DNA of 64,000 nt from Linanthus parryae (lineage: Eukaryota > Streptophyta > Magnoliopsida > Ericales > Polemoniaceae), in assembly GCA_023055425.1 (NCBI GenBank), contig JALGPY010000010.1, forward strand, positions 22,150,363-22,214,362. The letters run 5' to 3'. A program made the translations under genes and the position numbers. The notes below the pieces were generated by a model. The model saw only the letters and a list, made by a program, of their open reading frames with translations, was not told the origin of the DNA and did not search any database. This document shows, one piece after another, positions 47,369 to 58,244 of this stretch. The stretch's first letter is position 1, and every line of letters starts with the position of its first letter.

Positions 47369-49699
47369 CTACTGCGAGACGAATCTCATGAGTATTCCTC
47401 CTGGTCCTTTGTAGTATAGGGCGTTGTCATGTATGCAATACCCCTTAGTGGATGCCCAGTTTTCTTTGCTCGTTCCCTCGGCGATTGCCTGCAAGATCGG
47501 TTTTCTCCAGTCTTCATCATCCATGGACTCATCCTCGCATGTGTCCTCTATCAATGCCGGTGACATTTGGACTTCGATCGAAATTTTCGCAGGGCATTTG
47601 TCCGTACTCACTTTAGATCCCAGAGTGGCTAAAGCATCAGCATGCCGATTATCAGCTCTAGGCGTGTGCTCATACCTAACATCGCAGAATTGTTGTACAA
47701 GCTTCTGCACTAAAGTCCGATAGGGTAACAGATTTACCTCTTTCAATTCGTACTCGCCTGAAGCCTGTTTGACGATTAACTTAGAATCCCCCATAACCGT
47801 CAGATTGCTTACTTCCAGTACCCTGGCTGCACGGAGTCCTGCGATGAGAGCCTCATACTCTGCTTCATTTTTGTTTACCGGGAAATCAAGTTTCGTGGAC
47901 ATTTGGATAACTTCCCCATCTGGTTTAGTCAAAACAATTCCAATTCGTCCACCCTTCCTTGTCGACGACCCATCAAAATGAAGCGTCCAATATGGTAACT
48001 CGACTACATAAATATCATGTCCTTCCAGTTCCTCCTCAATCATGGGCTCATAGCTGTTATCTGGGAACTGCGCCAGAAGATCCGCCACTGCTTGCGATTT
48101 GATTGCTCGTGGTCGAGCACACGTGATGTCATATTGTGAAATGGTCATGTACCATTTGGCCAACCTTCCGCAGGGAGAGGTGTGAGTCAAGAGATACCGT
48201 ATGGGGTCGCTCTTTGTAAACACCACAGCTTTGTGCTAGGCGAAGTAGTGTTTTAACTTTTCTATTACAAAGAAAAAGGCAAGACAATGACGTTCGATAT
48301 CCGTGTACCTTGATTCAGCTGGTTGTACAATGCGAGAAAAGTAATAAATCGACCTCTCTTGCCCTTCGTATTCTTGAGCCAAAAGCGCCCCTATAGACTT
48401 CTTTGTCGACGTCAGATACAACAAAAGCGACGATCCATGCTGCGGTGCAATCATTACCCTTGGCGATGTCAGCAGGTCCTTTAGCCTCCCGAATGCAGCC
48501 TCATGTTCCTCTGTCCAATTGTACACAGCATTCTTCTTGAGGAGATCGCTGAAGCAGAAGGTTATTTCTGCGATTGCTGGAATGAATCTCCGCAGGTAAG
48601 ATAATTTCCCCAAGAACGTCTTCAGAGTGCTTTGATTGTGTGGCGCCGTCATGCTTGTGATAGCCGATACCTTCGCGGGATCAGGATCGATGCCTTGGTG
48701 ATGTATTACGCATCCCAAGAACTTCCCTGAAGTCACTCCGAATGCACACTTCATGGGATTCATCTTTAGATGGAAACTCCATCATCTTTCAAATACCTTC
48801 TGCAGGTCTCCCGAATGGTCCGCTTCCTATTTTGACTTGACAACCAAATCATCAACATAGAACTCCACTTCCTGGTGCATCATGTCGTGAAATAGAGCCA
48901 TCATTGCTCGCTGATAGGTCGCGCCCGCGTTCTTGAGCCCAAACGGCATAACCGTGTAGTTAAAGACTCCTACCGGTGTGATGAACGCATTTTTTCGTGC
49001 ATCTTCAGGGTCCATTTTTATCTGGTTGTATCCACTGAAGCCATCCATGAAGCTGAACATCCGATGACCCGCAGTAGAATCGATGAGCAGATCGATGTTG
49101 GGCAACGGGAAATCGTCATTGGGGCAGAAGCGGTTAAGGTCTCTGAAGTCTACGCATATGCGAAGTTGCCCATTCTTCTTTACCACAGGCACAATGTTAG
49201 CCAACCAGGTGGGATGATGATTCAGCTCGATGAACCTGGCAGTCAACAGCTTGACAATTTCTTGCTTGATTTTCACATTTATCTCCGGCTTGGAGCTTCT
49301 AGTACTTTGCTTTACCGGTTTAGATCCTGGGATAACATCTAACCTGTGCATAGTGATGCTCGTGTCCAAACCAGGCATTTCATCATATTCCCAGGAAAAC
49401 ACATCCTTGTATTCAGTCAGCAGCTGCAGCAATCTTGCTTCTTCATCGCTTGTGAGGTCTGCACTCAGAAAGACAGGCCTCTTCTTTTCTTCGCCTGGTC
49501 TCATGAACACTTCCTTCAGCTCCTGCTTCAGGGGTTTCAGCTTATCCTCCATGCATTCAGGTGCTTCTTTCAGCTTATCCTCTAAAGCCTCTGATGTTGG
49601 TTTGTCGACCTCCGTGAGCGCTCGATTTGATTTATTTTCCCAGGGATATCCCCATGCTCGAATGGGGGTACCCCCACACACCTTCATATGCGGTAGCAT
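47369..49699 (-). pseudogene. Tat-2 reverse transcriptase and dual RNase H
   Basis: RT (49699-48827) shows 'FIELNHHPTWLANIVPVVKKNG', 'RICVDFRDLNRFCPNDDFPLP', 'MPFGLKNAGATYQRAM' and the catalytic 'FYVDDLVVKS'. A TAG (after 'VKSK') and a TGA about 60 bp later break the frame. The thumb and first RNase H follow (48763-48236: 'MNPMKCAFGVTSGKFLG', 'IYYFSRIVQPAESRYTDIE'), then a TAG near 48227. A second RNase H with its own catalytic set is at 48226-47369: 'LHFDGSSTRKGG' (Asp), 'NEAEYEALIAGL' (Glu), 'VMGDSKLIV' (Asp) and 'DNRHADALATL'. The second RNase H is the hallmark of the Tat lineage. The RT frame overlaps the end of gag-protease by 16 nt in a different frame. Confidence 0.92.
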
Positions 49700-51846
49700 T
49701 TCTTTCCATTGGAGTAGAAGCTTTCTATCTCTTTGCTCGTGAGATCATGTTTCACCACTCTTTTCAGAGTGTACACGTTCTTCCTTTGGTAGGCGACCTG
49801 CGGTGCCTCTTCGCGCGCGGACAACTTTTCCTTAGCATCCTCCCTTGTCACCATTACCCTTGCTGGCGACTGATTCTTAATGTATTCCCATCGAGGCAAG
49901 GGAGTTGGGTTAAACAGCCCTGGCATTTTCTCGTCCGCCATTTCGGTAAACCACACTGCTTCACTGAGGTGCGCCTGGTTTAGATTGAAGGGATTTACCG
50001 AAGCCGGTATCTCTCCTAATCTGTCGTTCCAAATGGCCTTCATCATCTGGTGAGCTGTTGAGGGGACCGCGTCGAAACAATGAATCCATGATCGCCCTAT
50101 GATCATGTGATACGTAGTATTCGCATCCATGACGTAGAATTTGGCTGAACACTCGATTTTCCCTATCTGGACGCCCAGACAAATCCATCCTATCGTCATC
50201 CTGGAGTCACTCCCGAATCCCATCAGCGGGGATGGGCGTCTGACAATCTTCTTCTCCGGGATTCCTGCCAACTTTAAAATGTTGAGCGAGACCACGTTGA
50301 CGGCTTCTCCTCCATCCACAAATTCCCTCTTGAATTCAACATCATTAATCACCGCCATTACGTATAAGGGCTTCTGGTGGCTCGAGTCCGTCTTCTTGTC
50401 ACTTGCGGAGAAGGTCATAACCTTTTCCGTAGAACGAGACGCCCTAACCACTTTTCCATTGGAGACCACGATGTCTTCCTCGAAGTCTTCTGCTACCCTT
50501 AGAATCGCCTTGGTCATTTCTTTCCGGCATTTCTCCGAAAAGTTCATTTCGTCGAAGAACTTGCTGAACCCGTGCGATCCCTTCATTCGATCGGCACGTT
50601 CATCTTCCGTGTCTATGTTGTAGTCTTCATCGTTGTGAATCTCCGCAATTATAGGCAAGCCATCTTCCGCAATCTCTTCAAGATCCATAATCGCAATCAT
50701 GGCTACCTCTTTTCCTTTCGGCTCTTGTTCCGCATGAGCTGACAGCGGATTGTTTCGCACGTCCTGCCTCTGATCGCTGAAGATTAACTCGCCCTCCTTC
50801 ATTTTTCGACTCACCATGTGCCTGAGTTTCTTGCAGTCAGCTGTGGGGTGCATAATTATTCCGTGGCACTCGCACCACTTCGGGTCCCTCATCATCTCCT
50901 TAGAGGGTATCCTTTCGAGCGGAGGCAGGACTCCGTCTTTACGCCACTGTTTGCATAGGTCGATCACTTCCTCTATCGAGCATGGAAAAGGTGCCGCATC
51001 TGAGTTTGTAACCCTGGGCTGCTTGTGTGGCGAAACTGTAATAACCTCAGCTTCGCGCCCCCTCTTATATCTGAACCTTCCAATCTTGAAAGTGGTTCCC
51101 CTTGAGGGTCGTTCAGGGGCGTGCTTCTTCTTTTGCCTCTCCACTAAAGGCTCTATGTTTTTCGTGCATTCAATCAACTTTGAAAAAGTAGGAGTTTGTA
51201 GGTTGATCAGCATACCTTTGTACTCATCTCGCATGCCTTGCAGACGTATCTCCACGAGCCTACCCTCAAGCACTTCATCTCTGCACTCCAAGGATTTGGC
51301 CCTGAACTTCTTGATGAAGGTGACTCCATCTTCCTCGCGCTTCTGATACATACGGGAGAGATGAATCATCGTAAACTTCTCTTCCACCTGGAAGAATTTC
51401 GTATAGAACTTCTGAACCATGTCGTCCCAAGTTTTGACAGATCCGGCCTCCAACGTTCTATACCATTTGTAGGCCACATTTCCCAAAGATTTAGGGAACT
51501 CGCGCATCAGCAACTCGTGGGCATTCCCGTTGACATCTTCAAACTTGTCCCACTTAGGAGCCTTATACCCTGTGGGGTTAGGCATGAGATAGATCTCACG
51601 TGGGATAGGCGGATCGTTGTCGACCTTTAGAATAATGGCGTCTACAAACGACTGAATGGCCAAGAAGGTCTCTATGCGCCGCTGCAGCGATGTCATACAT
51701 TCCAGTGCGCTCCCCCCAACAGTAGGAGGAAGGGTTGTAGCCGGTGGGGACACATATGTTGCGGTCGGGCTAGGGGTGTAAGTCACGTTGCCTAGCAGTA
51801 CCGGCGGAGGAGGCAAGGGGTATTGTGAAGAGAGGTTGGGTGCCAC
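49684..51846 (-). CDS. Tat-2 gag-protease, long open frame
   Basis: An unbroken frame of 720 codons. Residues about 50-260 are the Ty3/gypsy gag core ('PPIPREIYLMPNPTGYKAPKWDKFE', 'VAYKWYRTLEAGSVKTWDDM', 'SRMYQKREEDGVTFIKKFR'). A zinc-knuckle-like 'CECHGIIMHPTADCKKLRHMV' is near residue 325. The protease lies at about 495-620; its active site reads 'EFVDGGEAVNVVSLN', that is Asp-Gly-Gly rather than the usual Asp-Ser/Thr-Gly, and it keeps 'YHMIIGRSWIH'. Gag forms the particle and the protease processes it. The stop at 49684 leads into RT by a frame change, which may be programmed or a lesion. The true start is upstream: gag continues to 52232 in the other frames. Confidence 0.85.
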   Translation of the reverse strand: MAPNLSSQYPLPPPPVLLGNVTYTPSPTATYVSPPATTLPPTVGGSALECMTSLQRRIETFLAIQSFVDAIILKVDNDPPIPREIYLMPNPTGYKAPKWDKFEDVNGNAHELLMREFPKSLGNVAYKWYRTLEAGSVKTWDDMVQKFYTKFFQVEEKFTMIHLSRMYQKREEDGVTFIKKFRAKSLECRDEVLEGRLVEIRLQGMRDEYKGMLINLQTPTFSKLIECTKNIEPLVERQKKKHAPERPSRGTTFKIGRFRYKRGREAEVITVSPHKQPRVTNSDAAPFPCSIEEVIDLCKQWRKDGVLPPLERIPSKEMMRDPKWCECHGIIMHPTADCKKLRHMVSRKMKEGELIFSDQRQDVRNNPLSAHAEQEPKGKEVAMIAIMDLEEIAEDGLPIIAEIHNDEDYNIDTEDERADRMKGSHGFSKFFDEMNFSEKCRKEMTKAILRVAEDFEEDIVVSNGKVVRASRSTEKVMTFSASDKKTDSSHQKPLYVMAVINDVEFKREFVDGGEAVNVVSLNILKLAGIPEKKIVRRPSPLMGFGSDSRMTIGWICLGVQIGKIECSAKFYVMDANTTYHMIIGRSWIHCFDAVPSTAHQMMKAIWNDRLGEIPASVNPFNLNQAHLSEAVWFTEMADEKMPGLFNPTPLPRWEYIKNQSPARVMVTREDAKEKLSAREEAPQVAYQRKNVYTLKRVVKHDLTSKEIESFYSNGKKCYRI

Positions 51847-52232
51847 GGTTGGTGGTTGAGGAATATGTTTGATAAGGGGCAGTATTTAGGTCGTTTGCCC
51901 CTGAACAGAGGGTAATTGCGCCATTGCTGGTGGGGTTTGCGAATTAGGGTTAGGTGGTGTGGGTACCACTCCAATCCCCTGGGTAAGGTTCCCCCGCCCC
52001 GAGAGACAGCAGTGCCCGATGTAGGATTCGGAGCAAGGGTTCCAAGGATGGCCATTATCCGATCCATCTGTGCGGGTTGAGCCTGGAGGGCCTTTCCCTG
52101 ATTCTGGAAAGTGGTGTTCAGAGCCTCCAACGTCGGAGTCCCACAGGCGGCCACAGAGGTGTGACGGGTCTCTTCTCCCGAGGTTGTTTCCGTGGAGTGC
52201 GATCTGTTGCTGACATCGTCTTCGTGAGACAT
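51847..52232 (-). pseudogene. Tat-2 gag N-terminal part, frameshifted
   Basis: ATG 52232 opens an acidic, polar segment ('MSHEDDVSNRSHSTETTS', then a helix 'LEALNTTFQNQGKAL') that leads toward the Pro-rich start of the main gag frame. A frameshift near 52000 and a TAG near 51887 lie between. The original gag-protease probably began at 52232. Confidence 0.65.
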
Positions 52233-52250
52233 GGTTGCTTGAAGTTGTAA

Positions 52251-52272
52251 GATTCACGTCGAGTTCACCAAA
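52251..52272 (-). other. Primer-binding region of Tat-2
   Basis: On the minus strand the LTR ends CGTACACA and is followed by TTTGGTGAACTCGACGTG. This is the primer-site position, and the TGG fits the CCA end of a tRNA. I cannot assign the tRNA; it is not initiator Met. Confidence 0.6.
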
Positions 52273-52879
52273 TGTGTACGAGATAATCCTTTAGGGAAGA
52301 TTCAATATACACCAAGAGCAGAGGATAAGAACACAGGAAGAGTAGAGTTGTGTGTAGGGAGAGAGTAAGTCAATAGTACTGTATGAGAGAGAGACAGAAT
52401 TTTGGCAGAGCTTCCGCGTATCTCAGGTGATCCGTCCTTGTATTGAAGGGTTAACGATCCTATATATAACAGATAATGTGACCGTTGTAGTGGGTTAATG
52501 CACCCATTAATGGCGGCTTAATTAGCTTAACCACAACGGCATGCTCGTCCGCGTATATAGGAACCGTTACGCACGTCGTCCACACATACCGGAACTGTTA
52601 TGAGGTTGACCGGGTTTATGGAGCTCGTGCCATAAATCTCTGAAAGCAGTTACTAAAGTCGCGCGCTGGATTGGTTGTCGCTCGCGCGCGACAGGACTTT
52701 CTCTATCCTCCAAACCACTAAGTCCCAACAAGTCCCGTGTAGTGGTATGCGAGGGCCCTGTCTCGCAGCCCCCACGTGGATCAGCGCGGGTGGTGATCCT
52801 GTGTGTGTGGAGCACAGCTAGGTGTGCTAGATGGTCGCCACGTGGATAAGATCTGTCTATCTAGAAAGCACTATCTACA
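52273..52879 (-). repeat. 5' LTR of Tat-2
   Basis: 607 bp, minus strand TGTAGATAGTGC to CTCGTACACA, with intact termini. The transcription start region has a TATA-like 'tatatataac'-type block near 52460-52470 (plus-strand reading). Confidence 0.92.
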
Positions 52880-53010
52880 CCTACGAATCAGATGTTAGCT
52901 GATCCTATGACCAAACCTCTGTTAAGGCATGTGTTCACTGGTCATGTTAGGAATATGGGCTTAGATAGGTGCTCAGATATTACTAGAGTTTTCAGACTGA
53001 TGATATGATT
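52880..53010 (+). pseudogene. Copia-C RNase H C-terminal end
   Basis: Reads 'PTNQMLADPMTKPLLRHVF' and 'GHVRNMGLDRC', the standard end of copia pol. It continues the sequence broken off at 38860 once Tat-2 and one target duplication are removed; a one-base frame change lies at the junction. Confidence 0.9.
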
Positions 53011-53933
53011 TATACATTGATTGTTGGATTTTAATTGGGTTAGTTTAATTATGCTACATGTTGATTCGATACGTGTACGATACGTCTACATATCCTGTAC
53101 TAGCATAGAACATGTCGCGCAGACACTAGGTTGTCTCCCTCACACGAGCAACCGCCTTTAAGATATCCTGGATAGTCTAGGTGAGTAGAAGATGAGACAA
53201 AATCCCGATAAGTGCTAGAAGCCTATGATATGATAAGTGACGCCTGTCATATGAGGCGCATGGCCTATGAAAAGAACTAGACATCTATCAATAGTGCAAG
53301 ACCCTGTCAGACGGATTCATTTGTCTCATTGGAATAGGTTACAAGGTGAGATTGGTTTATGGCCATTCGAACATAGTTACTACCCCAAGCCATGTATAGT
53401 CTGCGTAGAGAAACCAGATGAGAGAACTGATTTCGATTTGCATATGTGCAACATTCCGTACTCCGGTTAATAGTCATAAGGGCTGTTGGACTTATCTCTG
53501 CATAGTGGTCCCTATGGGATAGGCCATGTGCTCTGATTAGAGTCCAAAAACTATGGCTCATATCTTCCCGAGATAACGCGTGCTGATGAGTGATATGAGG
53601 TGGCGAGTAGAACTAGTCCCTGAGATTCCTCGCCGTGTGAGCGTCGTCGATCATATAAGAATGATTGACACTGTATACCCTTAGTACTTTTATCCGTGTC
53701 GTGGAGAAACGGTTCGGTGGTGCTACTTTAGCGTGACACCTTACGGCTATGATTGATTCGGATTCCAGGACATTTCTAGGAAAGCAGCCAATCTGAATCA
53801 AAGCAGCACAATGGATAGAAAGTAAGATTTCATTGCATCACTCTTTGTTATTTTCATTGGGCCACCTACAAGATCTTATGGGATCATGCAGGATATGAAT
53901 ATAATACAGGAGATGTAGACTCATCGGTGCACG
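53011..53933 (+). other. Copia-C 3' non-coding region, left of the hAT
   Basis: Non-coding sequence between the end of pol and the hAT insertion. It continues at 58441. I see no coding domain. Small ORFs here have no recognisable motif. Confidence 0.6.
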
Positions 53934-54077
53934 CAGGGGCGGACCTACGAAGGGGCAAGGGGGGAAATTGCCCCCCTGAAATTTAAAAATTTCTACTAGT
54001 ATTCATATTTTTTTATGACTAATTCTAAAGATACATATTATTTCACCCCCCCCCCCCCCCCGAATTTCAAATCTGCC

Positions 54078-54147
54078 TTCTTGCCCCAGCGGTTAGTTGT
54101 GTTGTTTACTAAAACTTAGTACCTGGGTTCGAGTCCCCTAGCAGACG
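54078..54147 (+). other. tRNA-like segment (A and B box) in the hAT left end
   Basis: Contains GGTTCGAGTCC (54126-54136), a perfect RNA polymerase III B box, preceded by TTGCCCCAGCGGTT (54081-54094), which matches 10 of 12 A-box positions. It is too short and poorly paired to call as a tRNA gene. It may be a SINE or tRNA relic fixed in the hAT terminal region. Confidence 0.5.
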
Positions 54148-54230
54148 AATCATTTTGTTTCCAATTTTTTTATTGTTATTATTTTCTAAAATGTTTTTCG
54201 TGACTTTGAGTTGGGTTCAGTAAAAAAAAA

Positions 54231-55408
54231 GGGTTAATTGCATTTCACTCCCCCCCTGTAGTTAGGGGTTTGTGCGAAACACACCCCTGTAGTCTCAAAT
54301 GTTGCAAAACACACCCCTGTGGTCTGTTTTATGTGCGATTCCGTTAAAATTAACGGAATCCGTCAAATATTAACATTTACTACCAATTATACCCTCCGAG
54401 TTCACAAAAAAAGTAACACTAAAAAACCATGAATCAGTTCATCATCATCATCATCATCTAAAAAAACCCCAAATCTGTTTCTATCGTCATCAATAGTTTG
54501 TTTCTATCGAAATCAATAGTTTGAAAAAATGAGTAACATATTTAACATTATATCAACAAAATTGATGAACTAAAATAATTGAATTAATCTTTCAAAACCA
54601 ATATATGGAAGCTAATACATAGGTAGGAACAAAATACCAAGAAGTACCTATTATTCTTTCCTATGTTGACTAAGAACACAAATTTTCCTCATGAACCCAG
54701 CCACAAACACTCACTAATTTGACATACAAACACTTCTCTAACCCAGATCTAATAAAACAGAACCCCAAAACAACCCAGAAACCTAGACAACCCAAAACAA
54801 ACCTAGGAGAGGAGAAGTAGAAAGGAAACCCAGAGCAAACACAGAAACTCAACAGACAACGGGAATAGAGGAGGAAAAGAGGTAGGCATCGTCCCGATGC
54901 GCCGCCGCCGCCGCCATGGGGAACGCCGGATGATACAGTCGTCGGTTCGTCGCGGTTTGATTTGGCAGAGAAGGAGAGAAGACAGAGAATGAGAGACGAA
55001 AATCAGATCTGGAACACGGGGCCGGCGAGTTTAGCCGCCGCTGAGGCTGCCGAACTTTGGCCATGTATCCAGTATCCCGATGGAAGCAGTGACGTGTCTC
55101 TAAACCCAATCGAAACCTTGATATTGCAGATGGAGGGTACGGAAGAGGAAGATGGAAAGTTCACCCTAAAAAAAAGGAAGATGGAGAGAAAAGACAGAGA
55201 AGAGTTAGAGAGAGAAAGTGAATTTAGAAAATGAGAGTACTGTGGTATATATAAAAGGGTATAGAAGTCAATTCACCCTCATTAACGGTAAATTACCCCC
55301 TACTGCACAAAAATAAAACCACATTGAGGTATTTTGCAACAATTGAGACCTCATGGGTGTGTTTTTGCACAAACTACTAAACACAGGGCGGTGAAATGCA
55401 ATTAACCC
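54231..55408. mobile_element. MULE-like non-autonomous element inside the hAT
   Basis: An 1178-bp element with terminal inverted repeats GGGTTAATTGCATTTCAC (54231) and its reverse complement at 55391-55408 (one or two mismatches). It is flanked by A runs (nine A's left, seven right), consistent with a 9-bp MULE-type duplication in a poly-A site. Subterminal 'aaacacacccctgt' repeats are at 54278 and 54308. It has no transposase. A GC-rich interior (54880-55130) contrasts with AT-rich flanks and may be captured host sequence. Confidence 0.7.
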
Positions 55409-55893
55409 AAAAAAAGACCTTGGGATTGGGTTAAAGAGTTGACAAAAACGAAAAAAGAAATAATGTTGAAAAAATGAAAAGAAATCATAAAGAGCAGAGG
55501 CGAAGAGCCCCGCCTCTAGACGAACGACGACGAACAAGCAGGGAGGGACGGAGGGTTCCACCTGCGTCGATCCACCGGCCTCCGCTTCTTCGCCAATCTC
55601 CGGCCACCTCCTTCGACCCCAAAGCTTCTGAAATCAATATTCAAGGCTCTAGCTTCCATCATTCTCTAGCCTCTCGTTCAATTACCTTGCTCTCCAGTGC
55701 TCTGATTGTGAAATTGAAATTGGAGTTCAGGTTAGTTCTTTACTTCTTTAATCTTCACCCTCTTCTTTCTTCTTAGTTCTTACCAATTGATTTTTCTTAG
55801 CAATTGTTGAATGAATGATAATTGATGAACATGAACAAAACTAGGGTTTATGAAGAAATTTTAATCTATGAGTATTGTTTACATTATACAGTT

Positions 55894-58244
55894 ATGGATA
55901 ATTTTTTGATAAAGAAGTCGAGAGTAGAATCAACACCTCAACCTATTGCGTAAATTATTCCTTCGTTGATTCAAGAGCCTCCAACCACTCCAAGCACGTA
56001 TTCTCCGATTATTGATGTTGGTAGCCTTGTTTGGGATCCCGATCTTAGACCTTCTATTACGAGTTATCATCCGATGGTTGTGGATGAGGTTCACCTTGCT
56101 TATTTATCGAATGGTCCTACTCGACCGGGGGTAGGCTATAAGTTCAAGCAAACACCATATGGTAAGAGGAAGGTTATGCGACGATTCAATGAAGCTTGGT
56201 TCAAAAAGTATCCATTTTTTTTTGGAGTATAGTGTTAAAGAAGAAGCCGCATATTGCTTGTATTGTTATCTCTTTAAAAAAGACATTGGACAACAATCCG
56301 GTGGCGATACTTTTGTTTCTAAGGGGTTCTCTAATTGGAAGAAGTTGGAAGCATTGGGAGAGCATGAAGGTGGGGGACCTAATAGCGCACATAATATAGC
56401 CGTGGGAAAGTGCCGAGATTTGAAGAATCAAGGTCAACACTATTTTACATTTGCTCATAAGAAGACAGAAGATGATAAACGTGAATACCGGATTCGATTG
56501 AGGGCATCCGTAAAGTGCGTAGAGTTCCTACTTCATCAAGGACTTGCATTTCATGGTCATGATGAATTGGAGGAATCACTCAATCAAGGGAATTTTCTTA
56601 AGCTCCTTCAATTTAATGCGGAAGATAATGAAGAAATAGCGAGGGTAGTGTTGAAGAATGCCCCTAACAATAACAAGATGACTTCTCCATCTATTAAAAA
56701 GGATATTGTTCAATCAATTGCATGTGAAATCACTAAGTTGCCGTCAAGGATATTGGTGATGCATTCTTCTCAATATTAGTCGATGAGGCTCGTGATGTGT
56801 CTTGTAAAGAACAAAAGGCTATTGTCATCCGATATGTTGATAAGAGAGGCAAGATAATTGAACTAGTTCTTGGGATTGAACATGTGGAGAATACTAATGC
56901 ATCAACATTGAAAGATGCAATGTCCAATTTATTGCAAAAACATGGCTTATGTATTTCAAGGATGCGTGGGCAAGGATATGATGGAGCAAGCAATATGCGA
57001 GGTGAGTTCAATGGGCTTAAGGCAAATGTATTGGAAGAGAATCCATATGCCTTCTACGTACATTGTTTTGCGCATCAATTGCAATTAGCACTTGTGGGTT
57101 TAGCAAAGAAGCATCAATATGTCAAAGAATACTATGGTGTGGTTTCCGAAGTTTTGAATGTTGTGGGTGGATCTTGTAAGCGTGTGGATATTTTTAAATT
57201 GAAGCAAATTGAGAAAGTTCAAGAAGGACTTAAATGTGGAGATTTGAGTAGTGGTCGAGGCTTGAATCAAGAGACTAATCTCAAGCGTGCGGGTGACACT
57301 CGTTGGAGCTCTCATTACAACACATTGGCTAGTTTGGTGCATATGTTTGCGGCGGTAATTGATGTTCTCGAGATTATTGGTTGGGAAGGGGATGGGATAG
57401 AGGCAAAGAGGTTGCTTGACACGTTGCAATCATTTGATTTTATTTTCTTACTCTTAATGATGAGAAAGATATTGGGGATGACAAATGTACTCTCACAAGC
57501 ATTGCAAAGGAAGTACCAAGACATAGTGAATGCAATGAATTTAGTCAAATTGACTAAATTAGAATTGAAAACTTTGAGGAATAGTGATTGGGATTCTTTT
57601 CTTCTCGAAGTTACTTCTTTTTGCAAGAAAATGACATTGATGTTCCCAATATGGATGATGTGTATGTTGCTCCTGGAAGAGTAAGGAGAAAGATTGTGGA
57701 AATACCAAATGACCGTCACTATCGGGTTGATTTGTTTCTCACGGTTTTAGACATGCAAGCTCGAGAGCTAGACAACTGTTTCTCCGTTTCAACCACGGAG
57801 TTGCTTCTTTGCATGGGGTGCTTATGTCCTTCCAATTGATTTGCGAGGTATGATAAGGAAAAATTAATTCGATTCGCCGAATTTTATCTGTTGGACTTTT
57901 CTCAAGGGGACTATGAGTGTCTTGGAGCTCAACTTGATACTTACATCAATGACATGCGCTCTTCAAGTGATTTTTCGTCTTTGAGTGGCATTGGTGATCT
58001 TGCCAAAAAGATGGTAGATACCGAACGAGATAAAATTTATCCGTCAATCTACAAACTTATCACTTTGGCATTGACATTCTCAGCTATGAATATCATTAAA
58101 AGTCGCTTGCGGAACCGGATGAGTGACAAATGGCTGAATGATTCTTTGATAGTTTATGTCGAAAGAGATATTTTGAAGACGGTTGACTATGAGACTATTA
58201 TGCAAAACTTTCAAGTGATGAGGCCTCGTCGTGAAAAATTGTGA
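55894..58244 (+). pseudogene. hAT transposase, TTF-type zinc finger with DUF4371 and dimerisation domain
   Basis: ATG 55894, TAA at codon 20 (55951), then nearly continuous homology to 58244. The TTF-type zinc finger is near 56190-56280 ('YSVKEEAAYCLYCYLFKKD'). The DUF4371 and catalytic region runs from about 56400 to 57600: 'KDIGDAFFSILVDEARD', 'GQGYDGASNMRGEFNGLK', 'YVHCFAHQLQLALV', 'RAGDTRWSSHYNTL'. The dimerisation end is 'YPSIYKLITLALT' then 'FSAMNIIKSRLRNRM.D.WLNDSLIVYVE'. Frameshifts are near 56215 (T run), 56750 and 57620, with a stop at 57838. The hAT core between 'LALT' and 'FSAMN' (about 11 residues, including the usual Thr-x-Glu-Arg) is deleted at about 58075. The enzyme cuts and re-inserts the transposon; this copy cannot. 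Confidence 0.93.

Larger units (their letters stand above)
38861..52879 (-). mobile_element. Tat-2: complete Tat-lineage Ty3/gypsy retrotransposon with antisense gene
   Basis: A 14.0-kb element on the minus strand: 5' LTR (52273-52879), gag-protease, RT, two RNase H domains, integrase, spacer, an antisense PMD gene, polypurine tract and 3' LTR (38861-39458). The target duplication is CCTAT (38856-38860) and CCTAC (52880-52884), one mismatch. Removing it rejoins the copia-C RNase H. Two RNase H domains, the long gag and the extra ORF before the 3' LTR all point to the Tat lineage. The two LTRs differ by only a few percent by eye, so it is younger than copia-C. Confidence 0.93.

Noticed and set aside
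45948..52257. Many plus-strand ORFs of 60-180 codons across this span
   Set aside because: They are reverse-strand shadows of the Tat-2 gag-pol frames and show no domain of their own.
54078..54147. Considered as a functional tRNA gene
   Set aside because: The A box is imperfect, I cannot fold a proper acceptor and anticodon stem, and it lies in the end of a transposon.
54962..55234. 90-codon Glu-rich ORF inside the MULE-like element as a gene
   Set aside because: It has no domain, sits wholly inside a non-autonomous element, and ORFs of similar size run on both strands of the GC-rich block. Kept only as a possible captured fragment.
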